NCBI GenBank assembly: GCA_947498845.1
Contig: CANMLX010000027.1
Location: 1 to 62,274 of the forward strand
DNA length: 62,274 bases
Source: an uncultured Flavobacteriaceae bacterium
Lineage (GTDB): Bacteria; Bacteroidota; Bacteroidia; Flavobacteriales; Flavobacteriaceae
Reading direction: 5' to 3'
The notes under the pieces are model-generated. The model was not told where the DNA came from. It saw only the letters and a program-made list of their open reading frames with translations, and did not search any database. Within the stretch, counting starts at the first letter, position 1. Every line of letters starts with the position of its first letter. Below, in pieces: positions 27,500 to 37,289 of the stretch. The position numbers were made by a program, and so were the translations under genes.

Positions 27500-29743
27500 T
27501 TAAACTCTAGAAACTTTATCTATACCATTAATTTTTTTAAGTCTGGTTAATAGCTTTTTTAAAAGCCCTTTGTTTTTAACAATGACCTTAATTTTACCTG
27601 AAAACATGCCGTCATCGGTTTCAAAACTAAGACTTTTCATGTTAACATGCATATTGTTAGAAATTACTTTAGTAATATCGTTAACGAGTCCTATTTGGTC
27701 TATTCCAGAAATTTTAATTTCTGTAGTGTATTCTTGTTGCGTGGAATCTATCCATTTTGCAGCTATAATACGATAGGCGTAATTAGATTGTAGGCTTAAT
27801 GCATTAGGGCAATTGTATTTGTGTACTTTAATGCCTTCTGAAACTGTTAAAAAACCAAAAACATTATCTCCAGGGATAGGGTTGCAACAGGCAGAAAGTT
27901 TGAAATCTAATTTTTCTTCTTCTTTACCAAATACTAAAGAGTCGTAATTTGAGGTGATTTCATCTTTATCAATATCTTCCTTTGATACATTTGGTTTTCT
28001 TGTAATTTTATTTTTGAAAAAACTTACCAGAGCATTACTTCTTGAAGCAGCAAAGTCTTTAAGCATGGTATTGTCTATAGAGCCAATCCCAACGCGATAA
28101 AATAAATCTAAACTTGTTTTTAGATTATAGTGTCTTACTAAATTGTTTGTAGTAGATTCATTCAATGTAATTTTAAGTTGTTTTAGCTTTCGTCTTAAAA
28201 TTTCTTTCCCTTCAATACCTATAGCTTTTCTATGCTCGCGTAATGCCGATTTAATTTTGGCTCTTGCTCTAGCTGTGGTTGCGTAATTTAACCAGTTGGC
28301 ATTAGGTTTAGCGGTTTCTGAGGTAATAATCTCTACTTGATCTCCACTTTTTAATTGATGACTTAAAGGGACTAATTTACTATTTACCTTAGCGCCTCGG
28401 GTACGCATACCAACCTCTGTATGTATATGGAATGCAAAATCAAGCGCTGTAGCTCCTTTAGGTAGCGATTTTAGTTCTCCTTTTGGTGTGAAAGCAAAAA
28501 TTTCTTGAGAGTATAAATTTAGTTTGAATTGTTCTACGAAATCTACAGCATTCATGCTAGGGTTTTCTAGAGCCTCTTGAAGTCTGTTAATCCAACTTTC
28601 CAGATTATCTTCTTTTTCTCCTTGTTCCTTGTATTTATAGTGTGCAGCATAGCCTTTTTCTGCAATTTCATTCATACGTTCACTGCGTATTTGTACTTCT
28701 ACCCATTTGCCTTTAGGGCCCATTACAGTAATGTGCAATGCTTCGTAACCTGTAGATTTTGGTGATGAAATCCAGTCTCTAAGCCTGGTAGGGTTTGGTC
28801 TAAAATGATCGGTGACAATAGAATAGATTTTCCAGGCTAAAAACTTTTCGTTGGAGTCTTTAGATTTGTAAATAATCCTAATGGCAAATTTATCGTATAC
28901 TTCATCGAAAGTAACTCCTTGTCTAACCATTTTTTTGCGGATGGAGTAAATAGATTTGGGTCTTCCTTTTATGGTATAAACAAATGCTTCTTTGTCTAAG
29001 GAGTTTTTTATAACGTTACTAAACTCTTCTATATATTTATCTTGCTCTTCTTTACTTTCTTTTGTTTTGTTTAGAATGTCATTATAGACTTCTGGTTGTG
29101 TATACTTCAATCCTAAATCTTCCAGTTCGGTTTTTATATTATATAAACCTATTCTGTGAGCTAAAGGGGCATAAATATATAAGGTTTCCGATGCTATTTT
29201 TACTTGTTTATCTGGACGCATGGAATCCATGGTTTGCATATTGTGTAAACGATCTGCTATTTTTATAATGATAACACGCACATCATCATTAAGAGTTAAT
29301 AGCATTTTTCTAAAATTTTCTGCCTGTAAGGATACATCCATATCTTGTTCCTTACTTAAGGACGAAATTTTAGTAAGCCCATCTACAATCCGGGCAACGG
29401 TTTCTCCAAAAAGTTGTTGAATATCGTTAATGTCATAGTCGTCGGAATCTTCTACAACATCGTGTAATAGGGCAGATGCAATAGAAGTGGCATCCAAGCC
29501 AATTTCCTGAGCAACTATTTTGGCTACCGCTATAGGGTGGAAAATATAAGCCTCTCCAGATTTTCTGCGTTGGTCTTTATGACCATCTAACGCAACTTCA
29601 AAAGCTTTTCTAATAAGCTTTTTATCCTCATTTGTAAGCGTTGTATAACTTACTTTAAGTAATTCTTTGTAGGCTTTGGTAATGGCAGCATTTTCTTTTT
29701 CTATGTCTTCCTCTGTCATAAAATAAAAGGTATTAACTTCCAA
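27500..29743 (-). CDS. rel: Bifunctional (p)ppGpp synthetase/hydrolase (RelA/SpoT homologue)
   Basis: This 747-residue enzyme makes and removes the alarmone (p)ppGpp. The order is the long RSH type: HD hydrolase (~60-200, with ASALLHDVVEDSDDYD), synthetase (~250-360, with DKFAIRIIY and SPKSTGYEALHITVMGP), TGS (~405-465, FTPKGELKSLPKGATALDFAF), a Cys-containing central region and a C-terminal ACT domain. HD residues are kept, so both activities are expected. The internal Met at residue 9 (MTEEDIEKEN) is an equally likely start. First gene of the rel-fur-purA operon. Confidence 0.95.
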   Translation of the reverse strand: MEVNTFYFMTEEDIEKENAAITKAYKELLKVSYTTLTNEDKKLIRKAFEVALDGHKDQRRKSGEAYIFHPIAVAKIVAQEIGLDATSIASALLHDVVEDSDDYDINDIQQLFGETVARIVDGLTKISSLSKEQDMDVSLQAENFRKMLLTLNDDVRVIIIKIADRLHNMQTMDSMRPDKQVKIASETLYIYAPLAHRIGLYNIKTELEDLGLKYTQPEVYNDILNKTKESKEEQDKYIEEFSNVIKNSLDKEAFVYTIKGRPKSIYSIRKKMVRQGVTFDEVYDKFAIRIIYKSKDSNEKFLAWKIYSIVTDHFRPNPTRLRDWISSPKSTGYEALHITVMGPKGKWVEVQIRSERMNEIAEKGYAAHYKYKEQGEKEDNLESWINRLQEALENPSMNAVDFVEQFKLNLYSQEIFAFTPKGELKSLPKGATALDFAFHIHTEVGMRTRGAKVNSKLVPLSHQLKSGDQVEIITSETAKPNANWLNYATTARARAKIKSALREHRKAIGIEGKEILRRKLKQLKITLNESTTNNLVRHYNLKTSLDLFYRVGIGSIDNTMLKDFAASRSNALVSFFKNKITRKPNVSKEDIDKDEITSNYDSLVFGKEEEKLDFKLSACCNPIPGDNVFGFLTVSEGIKVHKYNCPNALSLQSNYAYRIIAAKWIDSTQQEYTTEIKISGIDQIGLVNDITKVISNNMHVNMKSLSFETDDGMFSGKIKVIVKNKGLLKKLLTRLKKINGIDKVSRV

Positions 29744-29786
29744 GGTAAGCCCTGGATTCTAAAAATGACCTTAGGGTCGAGTATTA

Positions 29787-29958
29787 AACCCGCTTTATGC
29801 AATAAAAAATTTATTACATCTTGTAGCTACTGTAAATACTACCGCTTCGCTGCGTTTTTTAATTTCACTCCCGCATATGCGGGAGTGAAATTAAGAAAAC
29901 ACTAGTATTTTTTGCATCTACAAGCTTCATGACAACCTTCTATTGCATAAAGCGGGTT
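29787..29958. repeat. 172-bp nested palindromic element
   Basis: Outer 18-bp perfect inverted repeats (29787-29804 and 29941-29958; AACCCGCTTTATGCAATA and complement) enclose partly matching CTTGTAG/CTACAAG arms. At the centre is a perfect 36-base palindrome (29859-29894) with CACTCCCGCAT arms. The whole element folds on one axis. It lies in the 370-base gap between rdgB and rel, which has no supported ORF. Confidence 0.7.
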
Positions 29959-30000
29959 AAACCTGAGATCCCACTGATACTGAGACAAGTTCAGTACAAG

Positions 30001-30073
30001 AAGCGGGATTAATTCAACTTACTATTTTGAATACATTGCTAAGCAATTTTTCAAATTAGAGTTGAACTAATAA
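30001..30073. repeat. Short hairpin repeat (uninterrupted copy)
   Basis: About 73 bases with near-matching ends ATTAATTCAACT and AGTTGAACTAAT and internal pairing. On the opposite strand a similar sequence occurs at 38446-38500 plus 38663-38681, where the MITE interrupts it. The two copies share an exact stretch of about 20 bases (from TTACTATTTTG to ACATTG). Confidence 0.6.
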
Positions 30074-30113
30074 AAATAGCATAAACATTATTAATAGCCA
30101 ATAGCATTGTTAA

Positions 30114-30689
30114 TTAATTGTTGCTTAAAAAGGCTATTAGGTCTTTTGTGGCTTTTCCTCGATGGCTAATTTTATTTTTTAGGTTTAAATCCATTTCTGC
30201 AAATGTGATGTCGTAATTTTTAGGTTTAAAAATGGGGTCGTAGCCAAAGCCTTTATCTCCAGATTTTTTGGTAATTATTTCACCTTTACAAATGCCAGTA
30301 AAGGTTGAAAGTTTATTATTTACATAAAGTGCTATTACTGTTTTAAAATGTGCATCACGGTTGGTTTTATCCTTTAAATTTTCAAGAAGTAACGCCATAT
30401 TGTCATCTGCATTTTTTTGAGTGCCAGCATAACGTGCCGAAAAAACACCAGGCTCACCATTTAAAGCTTCTACTTCCAAACCTGTGTCATCGGCAAAACA
30501 ATTATACCCATAGTTTTTTTTAATGTAAATTGCTTTTTCGATAGCATTACCTTCTATAGTATCTTGATTTTCTGGAATATCTTCAAGACAGGCGATATCT
30601 TTTAGGCTTAAAAGTTTTATATGCTCTGGCAACAAAGCTTGCACTTCTCTTAGCTTGTTGATGTTATTAGTCGCAAAAACTAGTTCCAT
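30114..30689 (-). CDS. rdgB: Non-canonical purine NTP pyrophosphatase (RdgB/HAM1)
   Basis: RdgB removes ITP, dITP and XTP from the nucleotide pool. The 191-residue sequence shows the N-terminal VFATNNINKLREVQALL (nucleotide-binding Thr-Asn and Lys), FADDTGLEVEALNGEPGVFSARYAG with the catalytic Asp pair, GDKGFGYDPIFKP, and the C-terminal SHRGKA. Full length. It follows rlmH on the same strand by 87 bases. Confidence 0.96.
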   Translation of the reverse strand: MELVFATNNINKLREVQALLPEHIKLLSLKDIACLEDIPENQDTIEGNAIEKAIYIKKNYGYNCFADDTGLEVEALNGEPGVFSARYAGTQKNADDNMALLLENLKDKTNRDAHFKTVIALYVNNKLSTFTGICKGEIITKKSGDKGFGYDPIFKPKNYDITFAEMDLNLKNKISHRGKATKDLIAFLSNN

Positions 30690-30776
30690 TTTATGTAAGG
30701 ATTAAAATTAAAAACGTGATTGCGAAATAACTAAATTGATTCTATTTTTAAAAGTAAAATTGTAATTAAATTCCTG

Positions 30777-31250
30777 TTAACGATGATGGTAAGGTTCGTT
30801 TTTAAGTATCGTAAACCCTCTGTACAGTTGTTCTATAAAAAATAATCGTACCATTTGATGCGAAAATGTCATTTTTGATAACGCTAATTTTCCATTTGCT
30901 CTATTATATATTTCTTGAGAAAACCCATAAGGACCTCCTATTACAAAAACGAGCTGCTTAATGCCAGAATTCATGTATTTCTGTAAATATTGTGAAAAGC
31001 TTACAGAGTCGAATTGTTTACCATTTTCGTCAAGTAATATAACAACATCTGTATTGATAACTTTTTTTAATATTAAACCACCTTCTTTTTGTTTTTGCTC
31101 TTGTTCGCTTAAATGCTTAACGTTTTTTATGTCGGGAATAATTTCCAGATTAAATTTAATGTAGTGTTTTAAACGGTTTTGGTATTCATTTATTAAAGAG
31201 ATAAGTGCTTTATTATCTGTTTTTCCTATGGTAAGTAATTTTATAGTCAT
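30777..31250 (-). CDS. rlmH: 23S rRNA (pseudouridine-1915-N3)-methyltransferase RlmH
   Basis: RlmH is a small SPOUT (trefoil-knot) methyltransferase that modifies helix 69 of 23S rRNA. The 157-residue protein has the N-terminal MTIKLLTIGKT, the knot SAM site LVFVIGGPYGFS, and the diagnostic C-terminus MTFSHQMVRLFFIEQLYRGFTI ending NEPYHHR. Full length. Confidence 0.97.
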   Translation of the reverse strand: MTIKLLTIGKTDNKALISLINEYQNRLKHYIKFNLEIIPDIKNVKHLSEQEQKQKEGGLILKKVINTDVVILLDENGKQFDSVSFSQYLQKYMNSGIKQLVFVIGGPYGFSQEIYNRANGKLALSKMTFSHQMVRLFFIEQLYRGFTILKNEPYHHR

Positions 31251-31596
31251 AAAACAAAATTACAATTTACAAGATAATTGAGATGCACCCCGTATTATTT
31301 ATAACATATCTATTACAAAGGCTAAGGCTCAACTACCTGTGTTCTGTGGAAAAACTTTGTCTTTTTAATACTTAAATTGGTTACAATTCTATCGATTAAA
31401 AGTTCCTGTGCTTTACATATAGCTTGCTATTTAAGCGTTTCATTGCGAAACTCCATTAATAATGCGGGTTTAGTACTATGAAACTAGCCTTGAGCTTCTT
31501 TACTGTTTTGCGAAATTTATATTTTAAAGCATTAAAACTAAAAAAATCGTAATTTAAAATTCCATTTCTTATTTTTGCGCAAATTCCCTGAAAAAA
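31251..31596. other. Intergenic region between rlmH and nadC
   Basis: These 346 bases separate divergent genes. I see no credible ORF or repeat; a small hairpin GTTTC/GAAAC lies near 31437-31451, and the nadC -7 element is at its right end. Confidence 0.6.
31570..31577 (+). promoter_or_regulatory. Probable -7 element for nadC
   Basis: TATTTTTG matches TAnnTTTG and lies 19 bases before the nadC ATG. The -33 TTG is not clear. Confidence 0.45.
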
Positions 31597-32457
31597 ATGA
31601 TAACCAAAGAGCAATTTGAAACTGAAATTGAGTACATAATTAGTAATGCTATTAGAGAAGATGTTGGTGATGGAGATCATAGTTCTTTAGCTTGTATTCC
31701 GGACAATGCCAGAGGTAAAGCCAAATTATTAGTTAAAGATAAGGGGGTAATAGCAGGTGTAGCATTTGCTAAACGTGTTTTTAATTATGTAGATAGTAAG
31801 TTAAAAGTAGAAGTGCTTATTCAAGATGGAACTGTAGTTTCCTATGGAGATGTTGTGCTTTATGTAGAAGGACCATCACAATCTATTTTAAAAGCCGAAA
31901 GAACAGTGCTTAATGCGATGCAGCGAATGAGCGCTATAGCTACAAAAACTAGAACTTTTGTTGATTTGCTTAAAGGCACAAAAACTAAAATTTTAGATAC
32001 TAGAAAAACAACGCCTGGAATTAGAGTTTTAGAGAAGTGGGCTGTTAAATTAGGTGGTGGTGAAAATCACAGGTTTGCGCTTTATGATATGATTATGTTA
32101 AAAGATAACCATATTGATTTTGCTGGAGGTATTACTAAGGCTATTGATATGACTAAAGAATATCTTAGAGATACAGGTCGGAACTTAAAAATTATGGTTG
32201 AAGCCAGAGATCTTGTGGAAATTGAAGAAATTCTTAGAAGTGAAGGTATCTACAGGGTTTTAATCGATAACTTTGATTATGAGGATACTAAAAAAGCAGT
32301 AGCAATGATTGGAGATAAATGCCTTACCGAATCTTCAGGTAATATAAATGAAACTACAGTTAGGCATTATGCAGAGTGTGGTGTGGACTACATATCATCT
32401 GGTGCTTTAACGCATTCTGTTTATAACATGGACTTAAGCTTAAAAGCAGTTAACTAA
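31597..32457 (+). CDS. nadC: Carboxylating nicotinate-nucleotide diphosphorylase (quinolinate phosphoribosyltransferase)
   Basis: NadC converts quinolinate and PRPP to nicotinate mononucleotide in de novo NAD synthesis. The 286-residue sequence has REDVGDGDHSSLACIP near the start, AERTVLNAMQRMSAIATKTR, DTRKTTPGIRVLEKWAVKLGGGENHRF with the substrate Arg/Lys/His set, MLKDNHIDFAGG, VEARDL and the terminal SSGALTHS. Full length. It heads a plus-strand run to priA. Confidence 0.96.
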   Translation: MITKEQFETEIEYIISNAIREDVGDGDHSSLACIPDNARGKAKLLVKDKGVIAGVAFAKRVFNYVDSKLKVEVLIQDGTVVSYGDVVLYVEGPSQSILKAERTVLNAMQRMSAIATKTRTFVDLLKGTKTKILDTRKTTPGIRVLEKWAVKLGGGENHRFALYDMIMLKDNHIDFAGGITKAIDMTKEYLRDTGRNLKIMVEARDLVEIEEILRSEGIYRVLIDNFDYEDTKKAVAMIGDKCLTESSGNINETTVRHYAECGVDYISSGALTHSVYNMDLSLKAVN

Positions 32458-32537
32458 TTTGGAGATCGTGATTCTGTAACGTAACTATTTTGTAAATTGC
32501 ATGGTATTAATCGATATGTAATTAGCAGAAGTAATTA

Positions 32538-33476
32538 ATGTCTAAACCTGTAGAAGACAAGCTATCTAAAATTCCTATAGTAAACATTCTAGTTAAGTTT
32601 TTAAAAGAAATTAAACTGCCTGGCTTAGAGGGGTTGTCTTTTTATGATTTATTAGAACTCTATATCATAGGTGTAGCTAAAGGCGCTTTAACTACAAGGG
32701 CAAGTGCTATAGCATTTAGCTTTTTTATGGCATTGTTTCCTTTTTTACTTTTTGTACTCATAGTGATCCCCTATATTCCTATAGCAGATTTTAAAGTTGA
32801 ATTTTTACAATTTTTAGAGTCGTTTCTACCTCCTAATACATCAGATTTTTTCTTTAATAATATTTTTGAAAATATAGATAATTCTCAACGAGGCGGTTTA
32901 TTGTCTTCTGTTTTTATGCTATCTATGGCGCTTATGGCAAATGGCGTTAACGCTGTATTTTCTGGTTTTGAAAATTCGTACCATGAACAACTCACACGCA
33001 ATGTTTTTAAACAATATTTATATGCTTTAGGAATAGCATTGATATTAGCTCTTTTACTTATAATCACTATTGCGGTTTTAGGGTATTTTCAAATTTATGT
33101 TGTGCAAGAAGTGTTAGGCGCTTTACAAGAGCGCGGTTATGTGAAAAGTGATGGCGTATTTTGGTTTGATGTAGCAAAGTATGTTTTTTTTGTTATTATG
33201 GTTTATTTAGCAACTGCAACATTGTATTATTTTGGTACTAGAGAAGGGAAAAACTCTAATTTCTTTTCTGTGGGCGCATTATTTACCACGTTTCTTATAA
33301 TACTTACCTCGTATCTATTTGGCATATACATAGAGAATTTTGGACAATACAATAAACTTTATGGTTCTATAGGTGCACTATTAATATTGCTATTTTATTT
33401 ATGGCTAAATGCCAATATATTACTACTGGGATATGAGTTAAATGCATCACTAAATAAACTTAGAAAAAGAAAATAA
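32538..33476 (+). CDS. YihY/BrkB family inner-membrane protein
   Basis: This 312-residue protein has about six membrane helices and the family blocks RASAIAFSFFMALFPFLLFV (helix 1), MALMANGVNAVFSGFENSYH (helix 2-3) and YLWLNANILLLGYELNA at the C-terminal end. The family was once labelled ribonuclease BN in error; its true role is unknown. An 80-base gap separates it from nadC, and the DUF2147 gene follows after 2 bases. Confidence 0.92.
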   Translation: MSKPVEDKLSKIPIVNILVKFLKEIKLPGLEGLSFYDLLELYIIGVAKGALTTRASAIAFSFFMALFPFLLFVLIVIPYIPIADFKVEFLQFLESFLPPNTSDFFFNNIFENIDNSQRGGLLSSVFMLSMALMANGVNAVFSGFENSYHEQLTRNVFKQYLYALGIALILALLLIITIAVLGYFQIYVVQEVLGALQERGYVKSDGVFWFDVAKYVFFVIMVYLATATLYYFGTREGKNSNFFSVGALFTTFLIILTSYLFGIYIENFGQYNKLYGSIGALLILLFYLWLNANILLLGYELNASLNKLRKRK

Positions 33477-33478
33477 TT

Positions 33479-33907
33479 ATGCAAAAATATTTTAGTTTAA
33501 TCCTAATTTTAGTTGTGCCTTTTTTAAGTGTGGCTCAAGATGTTTTTGGGAAGTGGAAAACTGTAGATGATGAAACAGGTGAGGAGAAATCTATAGTAGA
33601 GATTTATGAAGATAACGGAAAAGTCTATGGCAAGATTGTAGATATTCTTAATCCTGAACGTAAAGGTGCTATATGCGAAAAATGTGAAGGAGAGGAGAAA
33701 AACAAGCCTGTTTTAGGTTTAGTACTTATAAAGAATATGTCTAAGGATGGTGATTATTATACTAGCGGAACTATTTTCGATCCAGAGAGAGGAAAAAAAT
33801 ATAAATGCCGTTTGGCAGTAGATAAAGAAGATAAAAACACATTACAAGTAAGAGGGTATATCGCATTTCTTTACGCCACTCAATACTGGAAACGAGTTTT
33901 AGAATAA
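33479..33907 (+). CDS. Secreted DUF2147 protein
   Basis: This 142-residue protein has a signal peptide (KYFSLILILVVPFLSVAQ) and one DUF2147 domain, a small beta barrel. Family blocks are DVFGKWKTVDDETGEEKSIVEIYE, GKIVDILNP, a Cys pair CEKCEG, the central GLVLIKNMSKDGDYYTSGTIFDPERGK, and a final YWKRV. It is probably periplasmic; the function is unknown. It sits between the BrkB-family gene and priA. Confidence 0.9.
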   Translation: MQKYFSLILILVVPFLSVAQDVFGKWKTVDDETGEEKSIVEIYEDNGKVYGKIVDILNPERKGAICEKCEGEEKNKPVLGLVLIKNMSKDGDYYTSGTIFDPERGKKYKCRLAVDKEDKNTLQVRGYIAFLYATQYWKRVLE

Positions 33908-33935
33908 ATTATAAAATAAACTTATTAGCAGCAGT

Positions 33936-36383
33936 TTGTATTACATAAACGTTATAATACCTATTCCGTTACAAAAACTATTTACGTATAGTATAACTTC
34001 GGCAGAAGCAGAATTTTTGCAACCTGGTATGCGTGTATCTGTGCCTTTTGGTAAATCTAAAATATATACAGGAATAGTAAGCAAAATACATAATCAAGCT
34101 CCTGTAGTATACGAAGCAAAAGACATTCATCAAATATTAGATAAAACGCCTGTTGTTACTAAAATTCAATTAGAATTTTGGAATTGGATTGCAAGCTACT
34201 ACATGTGTACATTGGGAGATATTATGCGAGCAGCATTGCCAAGTGCTTTTGTTTTAGAGAGTGAAACTATAATTACTAAAAACAGTGAGCAAATTGATGA
34301 AGGTGTGTTAAAAGATGACGAGTTTTTGGTTTACGAAGCGTTACATCATCAATCGTCATTAAAAATACAGGATGTTATCAATATTTTAGACAAGAAAACG
34401 GTACTTCCAGTTATTAAACGTCTTATCGATAAAAATGCTATTTCAGTTCAAGAAGAAGTTTATGAAAAGTATAAACCAAAACTGGTACGCTATGTAAAAT
34501 TGGATCAGCGTTTTTCTTCTGAAACGCATTTGCAAGATTTGTTAGAAAATTTAAGTAGAGCACCAAAACAAAGGGAAGTGGTATTAACACTGTTTTCTAT
34601 TTCGGCTAAAACTAAAAAACCAGTTAAGGTATCAGAATTAATAGAAGAAAGTGGCGCTTCGTCTGCAATAATTAAGACTTTAATAGATAAATCTGTTTTA
34701 GAAGCGTATTTTATTCAAACAGATAGGGTGGTTTATTCTGGGGAGACAACTGGTGTTATGCAGGAGTTGAATGAGTACCAAGTCAAGGCATTTCAAGCTA
34801 TAAAAGCAACATTTAAAACACATATTGTTACACTTTTACATGGTGTGACATCTTCTGGTAAAACCGAAATATATGTAAAACTTATACAGGAAGTAATCGC
34901 GCAAGGACAACAGGTATTGTATTTGGTGCCAGAGATTGCATTAACAACACAATTAGTTGGGCGTTTACAAAATTATTTTGGAGAAAAAATAGCTGTATTT
35001 CACTCTAAATATTCCACTCACGAACGGGTTGAAGTGTGGTATAATGTTTTACGTGACTCACCTAAAGCACGAATTATATTAGGGGCTAGATCGTCTGTGT
35101 TTTTACCATTTAAAAACTTGGGGTTAATTATAGTTGATGAAGAGCATGAACAATCTTTTAAGCAGTTTGATCCAGCGCCAAGGTATCATGCTAGAGATGC
35201 AGCTGTTGTACTTGCAAATATGCATCAATCTAAGGTTTTATTAGGCTCGGCAACACCAAGTTTAGAAAGTTATTATAATGCACAACAGAATAAGTATGGT
35301 TTTGTTGAATTAAAGCATAGATACAATAATGTTTTAATGCCAGATATTGAGCTGGTAGATATCAAGGATAAACATAAGCGAAAGCTAATGAAAGGTCATT
35401 TTAGTGATAGGTTGCAAGAAGAAATGACCGAAACACTTAAAGAGGGGAACCAAATTATATTATTTCAAAATAGAAGAGGGTTTTCGCCTATTATAGAGTG
35501 TGGCACTTGCGGACATTCACCACAATGCCCAAATTGTGATGTGAGTTTAACGTATCATCAATATAGAAACCAGTTGCGTTGTCATTATTGTGGGTATAAT
35601 ACTGTAATGCAAAAAAACTGCGAAGCTTGTGGAAGCAGTGAACTCGATAGTAAAGGTTTTGGGACAGAACAGATAGAGGCCGAGGTAAGGGTATTATTTC
35701 CAGACCACAAAGTTGGCAGAATGGATTTAGATACAACTCGAGGTAAGTATGGATACGAAAAAATAATCACTGCTTTTGAGCAACAAGAGATCGATATTCT
35801 AGTAGGCACGCAGATGCTAACCAAAGGGTTGGATTTTAGAAATGTAAGGTTGGTAGGTGTTATGAATGCCGATAATATGCTTAATTTTCCAGATTTTAGA
35901 GCGCACGAACGCAGTTATCAATTAATCACTCAAGTATCAGGTAGAGCAGGTCGCACAGATGTTAGAGGTAAGGTTTTAGTGCAAACCTACAATCCCTATC
36001 ATAACATTTTACAGCAGGTGTCTTCTAATAATTATTTATCAATGTTTAAAGAACAAATGAATGATCGCTTTAATTATAAATACCCACCTGTTTATAAACA
36101 AATAAAGATTACATTAAAGCATAAAGATTATAATAAGGTCGAGACAGCTTCTATTTGGTTTGCAAAATCATTACGTCACTATTTTAAAGATTTTGTTTTA
36201 GGGCCTGAGTCTCCGCCAGTGGCAAGAATAAGGAATCAATATCACAAAAATATCTTAGTAAAAATCCCAAAAAAACAATCCTTATCAAAAACAAAAGAAG
36301 CTATTGTTAAGATAAACAATAGCTTCTCAAGTGTCAGAGAGTTTCGGGTGGTTAAAATAATTCTAAATGTTGATAATTATTAG
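33936..36383 (+). CDS. priA: Primosomal protein N' (replication restart helicase PriA)
   Basis: PriA reloads the replisome at stalled forks. The 815-residue protein has the N-terminal DNA-binding domain (INVIIPIPLQKLFTYS, then PGMRVSVPFGK), Walker A GVTSSGKTEIY near residue 305, the DEEH box IIVDEEHEQSFKQ, and eight Cys in four pairs (~521-568; CGTCG, CPNC, CHYC, CEAC) binding two zinc ions. The GTQMLTKGLDF helicase block and QVSGRAGR follow. No upstream in-frame ATG exists before the stop at 33912; TTG at 33936 gives the family N-terminus, so I take TTG as the start. Confidence 0.95.
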   Translation: MYYINVIIPIPLQKLFTYSITSAEAEFLQPGMRVSVPFGKSKIYTGIVSKIHNQAPVVYEAKDIHQILDKTPVVTKIQLEFWNWIASYYMCTLGDIMRAALPSAFVLESETIITKNSEQIDEGVLKDDEFLVYEALHHQSSLKIQDVINILDKKTVLPVIKRLIDKNAISVQEEVYEKYKPKLVRYVKLDQRFSSETHLQDLLENLSRAPKQREVVLTLFSISAKTKKPVKVSELIEESGASSAIIKTLIDKSVLEAYFIQTDRVVYSGETTGVMQELNEYQVKAFQAIKATFKTHIVTLLHGVTSSGKTEIYVKLIQEVIAQGQQVLYLVPEIALTTQLVGRLQNYFGEKIAVFHSKYSTHERVEVWYNVLRDSPKARIILGARSSVFLPFKNLGLIIVDEEHEQSFKQFDPAPRYHARDAAVVLANMHQSKVLLGSATPSLESYYNAQQNKYGFVELKHRYNNVLMPDIELVDIKDKHKRKLMKGHFSDRLQEEMTETLKEGNQIILFQNRRGFSPIIECGTCGHSPQCPNCDVSLTYHQYRNQLRCHYCGYNTVMQKNCEACGSSELDSKGFGTEQIEAEVRVLFPDHKVGRMDLDTTRGKYGYEKIITAFEQQEIDILVGTQMLTKGLDFRNVRLVGVMNADNMLNFPDFRAHERSYQLITQVSGRAGRTDVRGKVLVQTYNPYHNILQQVSSNNYLSMFKEQMNDRFNYKYPPVYKQIKITLKHKDYNKVETASIWFAKSLRHYFKDFVLGPESPPVARIRNQYHKNILVKIPKKQSLSKTKEAIVKINNSFSSVREFRVVKIILNVDNY

Positions 36384-36385
36384 TT

Positions 36386-37081
36386 TTAAATGTTATTTAA
36401 AGCGTCTACTAACTGTGTTTTTTTGTTCCTACTTAAAGGGATTTCGTAAGTACCTACTTCAACGTTTTTACTGTTAAATCGATCTATCTTATCAAGATTA
36501 ACAATATATGATTTGTGTATCCTTAAAAATTTGTTTTCGGGTAATTCGGCTTCAAAAGCTTTCATTGTAGATAACACAACAAGGCTTGTGTCTTCGGTAA
36601 CCAATTTTACGTAATCACCAAGCGCTTCAATCCATTTAATGTCTTTAATATATACTTTACGTTTTTTTAGATTACTTTTAACGAAAATATGTTCACCTTC
36701 TTCTTCATGGAAGTCTAATGTTAATTTATGCTGTTCAAGAGCTTTATCAACAGAGGTGTTAAAACGTTCTTTTGTAATTGGTTTGTGCAAATAATCTGTA
36801 GCGTCATAATTAAACGCTTTAAAAGCATATTCTGTTTTACCAGTTACAAATATTATTTGCGGTTTTTTGTTTAATACATCCAAAAGCTCAAATCCATTTA
36901 ATACTGGCATTTCAATATCTAAAAAGATTAAGTCCACTTGGTGAGTATTTAAGCCATTTTTAGTTTCGAGTGCGCTACTATATTCTGCAATTAGATTAAG
37001 TGATGGGTGGTTTTCCACCAATTTAACTATTGAGAGCCTTTGTAAAGCGGAGTCGTCTACTACTACACAGTTTAAAGTCAT
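36386..37081 (-). CDS. LytTR-type response regulator
   Basis: This 231-residue regulator has a receiver domain (~1-120; VVDDSALQRLSIV, phospho-acceptor Asp near residue 55 in LIFLDIEMPVLNG, then FVTGKTEYAFKAFNYDATDYLHKPI). A C-terminal LytTR DNA-binding domain (~140-231; IKWIEALGDYVKLVT, then FLRIHKSYIVNLDKIDRF) follows. The cognate histidine kinase is not adjacent, so its signal is unknown. It is convergent with priA, with 2 bases between the stop codons, and divergent from rpsF. Confidence 0.94.
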   Translation of the reverse strand: MTLNCVVVDDSALQRLSIVKLVENHPSLNLIAEYSSALETKNGLNTHQVDLIFLDIEMPVLNGFELLDVLNKKPQIIFVTGKTEYAFKAFNYDATDYLHKPITKERFNTSVDKALEQHKLTLDFHEEEGEHIFVKSNLKKRKVYIKDIKWIEALGDYVKLVTEDTSLVVLSTMKAFEAELPENKFLRIHKSYIVNLDKIDRFNSKNVEVGTYEIPLSRNKKTQLVDALNNI

Positions 37082-37225
37082 AACATTTTTATATTATTTC
37101 GGTTAAGATATCGACAATAGTACAAAAAATTCCGCTAAAAACCAAAAAACATCGGTAAAGTGTCTATTTTAACAAAATATTAACATTTGTAAAAGCATCT
37201 ATAAATTTAATATGTTATTTTTTTG

Positions 37226-37256
37226 TTGCTGAACCCAAATAAAATATCTAATTTTG
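37226..37256 (+). promoter_or_regulatory. Bacteroidota-type promoter of rpsF-rpsR-rplI
   Basis: TTG at 37226-37228 and TAATTTTG at 37249-37256 are 20 bases apart, 33 bases before the S6 start codon. Confidence 0.6.
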
Positions 37257-37289
37257 CAGCCAATTTTTTAACTATTAAAATAGATTTTT

